Part shown: positions 41,897 through 47,276 of the stretch, piece after piece
Layout of the letters: each line of letters begins with the position of its first letter
Numbering within the stretch: position 1 is the stretch's first letter
DNA from: Lentisphaeria bacterium
Lineage (GTDB): Bacteria; Verrucomicrobiota; Lentisphaeria; Victivallales; UBA1829
NCBI GenBank assembly: GCA_017615635.1
Contig: JAFZZR010000109.1
Coordinates: 1-47,276 of the forward strand
DNA: 47,276 nt
Reading direction: 5' to 3'
Notes under the pieces: model-generated
What the model was told of the DNA's origin: nothing
Seen by the model: only the letters and a program-made list of their open reading frames with translations
Database searches by the model: none
Made by a program: the position numbers and the translations under genes

Positions 41897-44482
41897 TTAC
41901 GGTTGTTTTTCCTCCGGGATCAGATCGGTCATATCCTCCCGCCACAGAGGCAGAATATCCCCCTCTCGGACCCATCCCTCTTCTCCCCCTGCCCGGATCC
42001 GGGCCCAGCCGAGCCTCGTCTCCTCCACCTTGACCTCACGTCCCTCCTTGAGCCGGTTCTGGGCCTCCGCGGTCCTGTCCGACGGCAGCGAGAAGAGAGG
42101 TGCGTTCCGGCGGACGACGACAGCCTCGCAACCGGAGTACAGAACGTTCCTCTGAATCAGGGCGGCCGTCAAGGCTCCGGCGAGAAGGAGCCCCCCCAGG
42201 ACAGCCGTTATCCGCCATCCGAGGCGGAATCGGGAACGGATCCCCAGTGCGACCAGGCAGAGAGCGAAGCCGATGGCGGCGGCAAGGAACCATTCATCGA
42301 TCCGGAGGACATCGCGGATCCAGACGAGCAGATCCGAAGGACATTCGATCCGGTACTTCTCGCCGAGCAGGAGCTTCCGGCGGACCAGGTTCAGATTTTC
42401 CTGGATATCGCTGTCCCGGGGCGCCAGACGCATGGCCCGTTCGTAACAGACCAGAGCCCGGGGGAGCTCGCCCATCTGATAATAGCAGTTGCCCATGTTG
42501 TAGAGAAGAGAGGGCGAAACGCCCGTCCCCGTTTTCAGCTCGCCGGAATAGATTTCCAGAGCATGGCGGAAATCTCCGGAATCGTACGCCGTCAGGGCGG
42601 CGTCTCCCGACGTCTCCGCAGCCTCCAGAGGACCGGAGAAATGGAGGAAAACCGCCGCCGAGGAAAGGAGCAGGACCGTGAACCGGGAAAGGCCACGGAT
42701 CAGTTCCGTTCGGACCCGGGGCGAAAGAGCAGGACCCGCGCCGGGCATCCAGGCACGTTCGGAAAGTTCCCGCAGGGCCTGCGCAAACGGGACGCTCTTT
42801 CCGTGGTCGAACCGGTCGGCAGCCTCGGAAAGAGGCGCCCCCGAGGGAAGATCCAATGAGTCGTTCAGATAATCGGATATGCGGGAGGCCAGGCCCGGCA
42901 GTTCGTCCGGCGAGGCGGTCCGAAGAGTCCGCAGAAGAGCCCGTTTTCCCTGACGGGCATTTTTCCGGCGCAGGAAGGACGGATCGTTCTTCTGCGCGGC
43001 CTCGCGGGCAGCCCGGTAAACGGAAACGGCAAAAAAAGAAATCCCCAGAAGAATGGCGAGGAAGACGGCGAAAAGGGAATTCTTCCAGAGCGGAAGATGC
43101 ACCCGGTCGGAGGTGTCCCGATGAAGATACAGGATGTCCCGGGGACGGGAGGAGGTTCCGGACGCGGCCCCGGCGCCCGATCCGGCTTCCTCGTCGACGG
43201 GAGAACGAGAGGCGTCCACGAAGGAACGTCCGGCCGCTGCGGCAGGCAGGATCGTTTCCGCTTTTTTCACGTTCATGGTCTGCCGGAACCGGAACGGTTT
43301 GTAGACACCGGAAAACGGATCGAAAGTGGAAAAACCGGTTTGGACATCGAACGATCCTTCCTTCAAGGGGATCAGCGTACAGGAAACCGTGCAGACGCCG
43401 TCCTCATGCCGCTGGATCTCGGGCGGATAACAGCGGAAATCGGGAAACTCCACCGGAGGCATCCGGAACGCTTCGGTGGAACCGCTGCCATCCAGCCGTA
43501 TCTTGAGCGTGGCGGGATCCCCCGCACAACTCTTTCCCGGATTCAGTTCTCCGCGGACTTTCCAGTCGGGCCCCACCAGACCGCAGAAGGGCGGCATATC
43601 TGAGGGAGGCGCAGGCAGAGCTTCCACCGTAACGGGCGTCTCCAGCTCGGCGGAAACGGGAATCGGATCCGACCGCCGGGCGAAAAAACCGACTCCGTTC
43701 ACAAATTCCATGGTCCATTTCGCCGAAAGCTTCAGCGGACCCGGAGAAATGGGGCGGAACCGGGTGGTGAAGCGGTAGACGGCATATTCCTGTCCGTCGA
43801 CATCCTGAAGGAAGGCGTCCCGGTCCTCGTAATTGGGAGCGCGCGGATCTTTCTTCCGGTAATCACGGAAACGGACGCTGGCGCCCCCCTTCTCCGCGCG
43901 GAACTCGGGCTGAGAAAGCTGCTGGATCTCGTAGGGGATCGTGCGGCTGATGAAAATCAGAAAATCCAAAGCCAGCTCCTCGCCCACGTAACAGCTTTTG
44001 CGCTCTTCCATCCCCGGGATACGGAGAAGAGCAAACACGCGTTTCCGCTTCTCCTGCCCGGGAAGGGATTTGCTGAAGTCCGGCTTTGCTTCCACTTCGA
44101 AAGCAAAGGGGGGAGTCTTCGCCGCTTTCCCGTCCACAAAAACTTCGAACGGCGGAATCGTGAAGCGTCCCTCCTTTTCCGCGATGAACTCCACTCCGGT
44201 CTGACTGGTCACGACCGTCTCGCCGCCCATGGAGGTGGAGCTGTAGGACATCTGCGTCATGGAGGAACGGGCTCCGCCGGCCCCGCTCCAGCGAATGCCG
44301 TCCACATCGGGAAGACGGCGGATCCGCACACTTTTTGCACGGGCGGTGACGGTCAGTACGACACGACGTCCGGCGAAGGGTTTTGCGGGATCCAGCGAAA
44401 GGGAAATATCGGCGCCCGCCAGAACGAACAGCATTCCTGCGTACAGGAGGAAGCCACCCATGAATTTCGACCAAGTCCTCAT
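41897..44482 (-). CDS. BatD-BatE fusion (aerotolerance-type protein)
   Basis: The protein has 861 residues. A signal peptide is followed by BatD-type beta domains (about 25-430: F-A-G-R-R-V-V-L-T-V, E-F-I-A-E-K-E-G-R-F-T-I-P, V-G-E-E-L-A-L-D-F). A membrane helix (about 470-490) comes next. From about residue 625, TPR motifs (A-L-T-A-Y-D-S-G-D-F, L-L-Y-N-M-G-N-C-Y-Y-Q-M-G) match BatE, then two helices and an SH3-like end (W-A-R-I-R-A-G-G-E-E-G-W-V). In Bacteroides the separate BatD and BatE proteins are periplasmic parts of a complex for oxygen or stress tolerance. Here they are joined in one chain. It lies 20 bases after the BatB-BatC gene. Confidence 0.85.
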   Translation of the reverse strand: MRTWSKFMGGFLLYAGMLFVLAGADISLSLDPAKPFAGRRVVLTVTARAKSVRIRRLPDVDGIRWSGAGGARSSMTQMSYSSTSMGGETVVTSQTGVEFIAEKEGRFTIPPFEVFVDGKAAKTPPFAFEVEAKPDFSKSLPGQEKRKRVFALLRIPGMEERKSCYVGEELALDFLIFISRTIPYEIQQLSQPEFRAEKGGASVRFRDYRKKDPRAPNYEDRDAFLQDVDGQEYAVYRFTTRFRPISPGPLKLSAKWTMEFVNGVGFFARRSDPIPVSAELETPVTVEALPAPPSDMPPFCGLVGPDWKVRGELNPGKSCAGDPATLKIRLDGSGSTEAFRMPPVEFPDFRCYPPEIQRHEDGVCTVSCTLIPLKEGSFDVQTGFSTFDPFSGVYKPFRFRQTMNVKKAETILPAAAAGRSFVDASRSPVDEEAGSGAGAASGTSSRPRDILYLHRDTSDRVHLPLWKNSLFAVFLAILLGISFFAVSVYRAAREAAQKNDPSFLRRKNARQGKRALLRTLRTASPDELPGLASRISDYLNDSLDLPSGAPLSEAADRFDHGKSVPFAQALRELSERAWMPGAGPALSPRVRTELIRGLSRFTVLLLSSAAVFLHFSGPLEAAETSGDAALTAYDSGDFRHALEIYSGELKTGTGVSPSLLYNMGNCYYQMGELPRALVCYERAMRLAPRDSDIQENLNLVRRKLLLGEKYRIECPSDLLVWIRDVLRIDEWFLAAAIGFALCLVALGIRSRFRLGWRITAVLGGLLLAGALTAALIQRNVLYSGCEAVVVRRNAPLFSLPSDRTAEAQNRLKEGREVKVEETRLGWARIRAGGEEGWVREGDILPLWREDMTDLIPEEKQP

Positions 44483-44502
44483 ATATTCCGCACTCCGTGT
44501 TT

Positions 44503-47019
44503 TTACCAGTTTTTCTTCGGCTCGCGCTGGGGCATAGCCCGCTTCTGCATTTCCTTTATCATGTCGCGAAGCTCTTTTTCATCCTGCTCCATGGCATTCA
44601 GGATCGCGTCCGCCTGCGCCGGGTCGATGGCGCGGTCCGGCTTCTTTTCCGAATCTCCGGCTCCTGCCGGGACAGGCGCCGGGGGCTTCGGCAATTTCTC
44701 CTGCCGATCCTCTCCGGACTGCTTTTCGGGCGATTCCTTATCCTTCCCCTGATCCTGATTGTTTTCGTCCTTCGGGTTCTCCTTCTGCTGATCCGAACCG
44801 GGCTCCTTCTGCTTTTCCGAATCCTTGCCGCCGTCTTTTCCGCCCAGCATCCGGACCGCATTCTTCAGGTGCTCTTCCGCCTTCCGGCCGTCTCCGGCCG
44901 ACTGCCGGTCCATGGCCTGACGGATCTCCTCGCCCGCCTTTTCCGCCTGATCCTTCAGCTGATTCTGAGACATTTCCTCCGCCTTCTTTTCCAGTTTTCC
45001 GGCGGCTTCCGCGGCATTCTGTGCGCTCTGCTTTTCCGCAGCATCCGAATCTTGTTTCTGCTGATCCTGCTGGTTTTGACCTTGCTGGTCCTGTTGCTGC
45101 TGGTTCTGCTGTTGGTTCTGATCCTGCTTCTGCTGGTTCTCCTGTTGGTTCTGATCCTGCTTCTGCTGGTCTTGTTTCTGCTGGTCCTGCCGGTCTTGTT
45201 TCTGCTGATCCTGCGGCTGGTCCTGCCGGTCTTGCTTCTGCTGATCCTGCTGCTGGTCCTGCTTCTGCTGATCCTGCTGCTGGTCCTGCTTCTGCTGGTC
45301 CTGCTGGTTTTGACCTTGCTGGTCCTGCGGTTGCTGGTCCTGATTCTGCTGCTGATTCTGTTTCTGCTGGTCCTGCAATGCCTTCTCCGCCTGTTTACGG
45401 GCTTCTTCCTGCAGCTTTTTCAATTCTTCGATCTGTTTCTTCAGCTCTTCCGCCGCCTTCCGTTCCCGCAGGAGGATCTGCTGATTGCGGGCAATGGCGC
45501 CTGTATTGCCGTTCAAAGCAGCGTAGCGGAAACTTTCCCGATAAAGGGATTCGGCGTCAGTCAGGCGGGCCAGGGATTCCCCGACGGACTTCTCCGCCTC
45601 GGAAAGATTCTGTCCCTTCAAAGAAGCATTGGCCGCGGCGAAACTTTTTCTGGCGTCCAGATGCTTCAGGATCCCGAGATTCTGAAAGGAGCCGGCCCGG
45701 ACTTCGGAATCCCCACCGGATGCGACGGCCTTCTCATAGGCGGCGGCGGCTTTTTCCGGTTCCTGATCCTGCTGCGCCCGGACACCGGTATTGAACCAGT
45801 AAACAGGGGTCTTCTCCCCTTCCCCGGAGGATCCCTCCTCCGTCTTTTCCCCGGAAAGGGCCGGCTGTTCCGGAACCGCTGCAGCGCCGGGATCGGCGGC
45901 AGGATCCGGAGAAGCGGCCCGGAGAGGAGCAGAGACCAGCGCGGCGCCGAAAAGGAGGAGCGGGAGAACGGATTTTGCAGAATGGCTTCGAGGCGTCCTG
46001 TCCGCATCCTTCTTCCTCCGGACCTCGGAAAGAGAGAGGTACAGGAGGAGGAAGAAAAGGGAGACGGCAAAAGGAGTGCCGGGCCGTTCGATGGGCCGAG
46101 TCAGAGAAAGGCCGGTTCCATCGGCTTTCCGACGGTCCAGCCGGGCAATGGCCCGGTTGATCTCCTCCACACCGGGATCGGCGGCGGTGGACCGGATATA
46201 CATTCCGTGTGTTTTCTCGGCCAGGGAAGCCAGGAGCGGTTCATTCAGGGGACTCCGCACGGTGTTTCCCTCGGAATCCTTCAAAATGGAAGAAGATCCG
46301 TCTTCATTTCGGATCGGAATGACGGAAGGATTGGCCGGATCGCCCACGCCGGCGATAAAGAGCGGGATCCCCGCATCGGCGAGTTTTTTCAAGACTTCGG
46401 ACGCGCTGCCGGTCAGCTCATCGCCGTCGGTCACGACGACAACGGCCTTATGGGATCCCTGCGCGCCCTCGAAAGCGCGGACGGCCTCCTCCAGGGCTAC
46501 CTGGAGATTGGTCCCGCCGAGAGGAATGGTATCGGTATCCAGGGAATCGGCAAGCTGTAGGAAACTGGTCTTGTCGATGGTCAGCGGACAAAGCAGGAAG
46601 GCATTGCCGGCAAAGGCGATCAGTCCGAACCGGTCTACCGGATTGGTCCGGACGAGCTCCCGCACCAGCCATTTTCCCTGCGTCAGCCGGTCCGGCTTCA
46701 CATCGTCGGACAACATGCTCCGGGAAACGTCGAAAAGGACCATCAGGTCCCGTCCCGGTCCGGCGTCGGGCAGGATGCGGCGGCCCCAGGCGGGTCCGGC
46801 GGCGGCCAGAACGGCGAAAAGGACGGCCAGGAAAAGAGAGGCGAACCGGAGGACCCGGAAGGGGGGATCCACGTTCAGGAAGGAGGATGCGGCGCGGGCG
46901 GAGGAAAAGAGAGCATCCCGTGTCCGTTTTGAGCGGGAAGCGGCCAGGAGGATCAGGATCAGGAAAAGGGGAACGATCCAGAAAAGATTCCACAAGGAAT
47001 CGGAGTGTAGGAGCAGCAT
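44503..47019 (-). CDS. BatB-BatC fusion: VWA domain, TPR and Gln-rich tail
   Basis: The protein has 838 residues. Two N-terminal membrane helices flank the start of a von Willebrand A domain (about 90-275) with an intact MIDAS (D-V-S-R-S, Thr in G-G-T-N, Asp in V-T-D-G-D). A third helix (about 315-335) and a hydrophobic stretch near 355-370 follow. TPR-like repeats (about 410-530: W-F-N-T-G-V-R-A-Q-Q, A-A-A-A-Y-E-K-A) match BatC, then a Gln/Asp/Lys low-complexity region (about 547-655) and a charged end. BatB and BatC are normally separate. The MoxR ATPase, DUF58 protein and BatA expected upstream are outside the window. The ribosome site (AAAGGG) is about 12 bases before the ATG. Confidence 0.85.
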   Translation of the reverse strand: MLLLHSDSLWNLFWIVPLFLILILLAASRSKRTRDALFSSARAASSFLNVDPPFRVLRFASLFLAVLFAVLAAAGPAWGRRILPDAGPGRDLMVLFDVSRSMLSDDVKPDRLTQGKWLVRELVRTNPVDRFGLIAFAGNAFLLCPLTIDKTSFLQLADSLDTDTIPLGGTNLQVALEEAVRAFEGAQGSHKAVVVVTDGDELTGSASEVLKKLADAGIPLFIAGVGDPANPSVIPIRNEDGSSSILKDSEGNTVRSPLNEPLLASLAEKTHGMYIRSTAADPGVEEINRAIARLDRRKADGTGLSLTRPIERPGTPFAVSLFFLLLYLSLSEVRRKKDADRTPRSHSAKSVLPLLLFGAALVSAPLRAASPDPAADPGAAAVPEQPALSGEKTEEGSSGEGEKTPVYWFNTGVRAQQDQEPEKAAAAYEKAVASGGDSEVRAGSFQNLGILKHLDARKSFAAANASLKGQNLSEAEKSVGESLARLTDAESLYRESFRYAALNGNTGAIARNQQILLRERKAAEELKKQIEELKKLQEEARKQAEKALQDQQKQNQQQNQDQQPQDQQGQNQQDQQKQDQQQDQQKQDQQQDQQKQDRQDQPQDQQKQDRQDQQKQDQQKQDQNQQENQQKQDQNQQQNQQQQDQQGQNQQDQQKQDSDAAEKQSAQNAAEAAGKLEKKAEEMSQNQLKDQAEKAGEEIRQAMDRQSAGDGRKAEEHLKNAVRMLGGKDGGKDSEKQKEPGSDQQKENPKDENNQDQGKDKESPEKQSGEDRQEKLPKPPAPVPAGAGDSEKKPDRAIDPAQADAILNAMEQDEKELRDMIKEMQKRAMPQREPKKNW
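45053..45379. repeat. Gln/Asp/Lys low-complexity tract in the BatB-BatC gene
   Basis: About 109 codons read (D/N)-Q-Q, Q-K-Q-D, Q-Q-Q-D and close variants. On the plus strand the DNA is many imperfect copies of CTGCTGGTCCTG and CTGCTTCTG. It is prone to slippage, so its length may vary between strains. The peptide is probably disordered. Confidence 0.85.
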
Positions 47020-47190
47020 GATATTTTCATCCCTTTCGCGTCAGAAGTTCCAAAGTACCGGACTGCATCCGTTAGACACAGAAAAACGCCGTTTGTTCCG
47101 GACGGAGATCCGGAGAAGGGAAAAACGGGAGACGCTTTTTGGTGAATTGCAAAGGTAAAAGCACTTTTGGGAAAAATGAGGAGAGATGAA

Positions 47191-47276
47191 GTGCGTTTAG
47201 TCTTACAAACTCCCTTTCGGGGACCGCGAGAATGTCATTTTCGTGCATTTACTCTTACAAAAAATCGTTTAGTCAT
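47191..47276. repeat. Imperfect direct repeats at the window edge
   Basis: GTGCGTTTAGTCTTACAAA (47191-47209) and GTGCATTTACTCTTACAAA (47243-47261) differ at two of 19 bases. CGTTTAGTC recurs at 47266-47274. They lie upstream of the BatB-BatC gene and may belong to the control region of this operon or to something beyond the edge. The 257-base gap 47020-47276 contains no gene that I can support. Confidence 0.5.

Noticed and set aside
45053..45379. CRISPR-like regularity of CTGCTGGTCCTG units
   Set aside because: Units are short, imperfect and in frame with a coding low-complexity tract. There are no unique spacers and no cas genes.
44497..46560. Leu-rich plus-strand frame of 687 codons that looks like a membrane protein
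   Set aside because: The Leu-rich pattern is the complement of the Gln/Lys tract of the BatB-BatC gene. It has no ribosome site or family.
1..47276. tRNA, rRNA, transposase or integrase genes
   Set aside because: None seen on either strand. All gaps are short and show no cloverleaf or transposase motif, so the AT-rich gene has no visible mobile-element cause.

Overview
The window reads as a chromosome fragment of a free-living or gut bacterium of the PVC group, most likely Lentisphaerota (Victivallis-like). This is inferred from several hallmarks: DUF1559-like pseudopilins with an N-methylation signal, a GH99/WbsX-like enzyme, a sialate O-acetylesterase, a GntR/LacI hybrid regulator, fused Bat proteins and AlgX/AlgJ-like paralogues. 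Most of the DNA is GC-rich. One gene (5053-7170) is strikingly AT-rich.

Left part (1-13492, plus strand): the tail of an unknown protein, a Flp-type pilin and a lipoprotein of the linalool dehydratase/isomerase fold. Then comes a polymer O-acetylation locus: one AlgI-like MBOAT acyltransferase (7170-8573) with five AlgJ/AlgX (SGNH-like) proteins. Two of the five keep the canonical D-x-H-W and GDS motifs. The three large ones have the catalytic Asp positions replaced. Four of the five share an extra domain with a P-D-P-x-K-x-D-Y signature. This family expansion is the best candidate for an undescribed variation in the window.

Carbohydrate part (13592-24204, minus strand): an operon for a GH99-like enzyme, an alpha/beta esterase, a TIM-barrel sugar isomerase/epimerase and an AraA-like isomerase. 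A GntR/LacI regulator with its own promoter follows, then a sialidase-like propeller, two pseudopilins and a TIM-barrel glycosidase-like protein. The sialidase 3' end plus the pilin 5' end occur twice as a 281-bp direct repeat, and one copy leaves a chimeric gene remnant.

Middle (24352-34882): a small lipoprotein, a three-gene operon of unknown function, glgA overlapping queA, a small acidic-linker protein, a sialate O-acetylesterase, a Cys/His-rich secreted protein, and pgi on the opposite strand.

Right part (35098-47019): an exported protein followed by mreC, mreD and a class B PBP2, all coupled by 4-base stop/start overlaps; an ECF sigma factor coupled to a likely anti-sigma factor; and, on the minus strand, a Bat (aerotolerance) operon in fused form (BatB-BatC and BatD-BatE) plus an exported protein. 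Ten of the twelve promoters I could read have a 16-base spacer. No tRNA, rRNA, transposase or CRISPR array was seen, and no gene-free stretch exceeds 300 bases.
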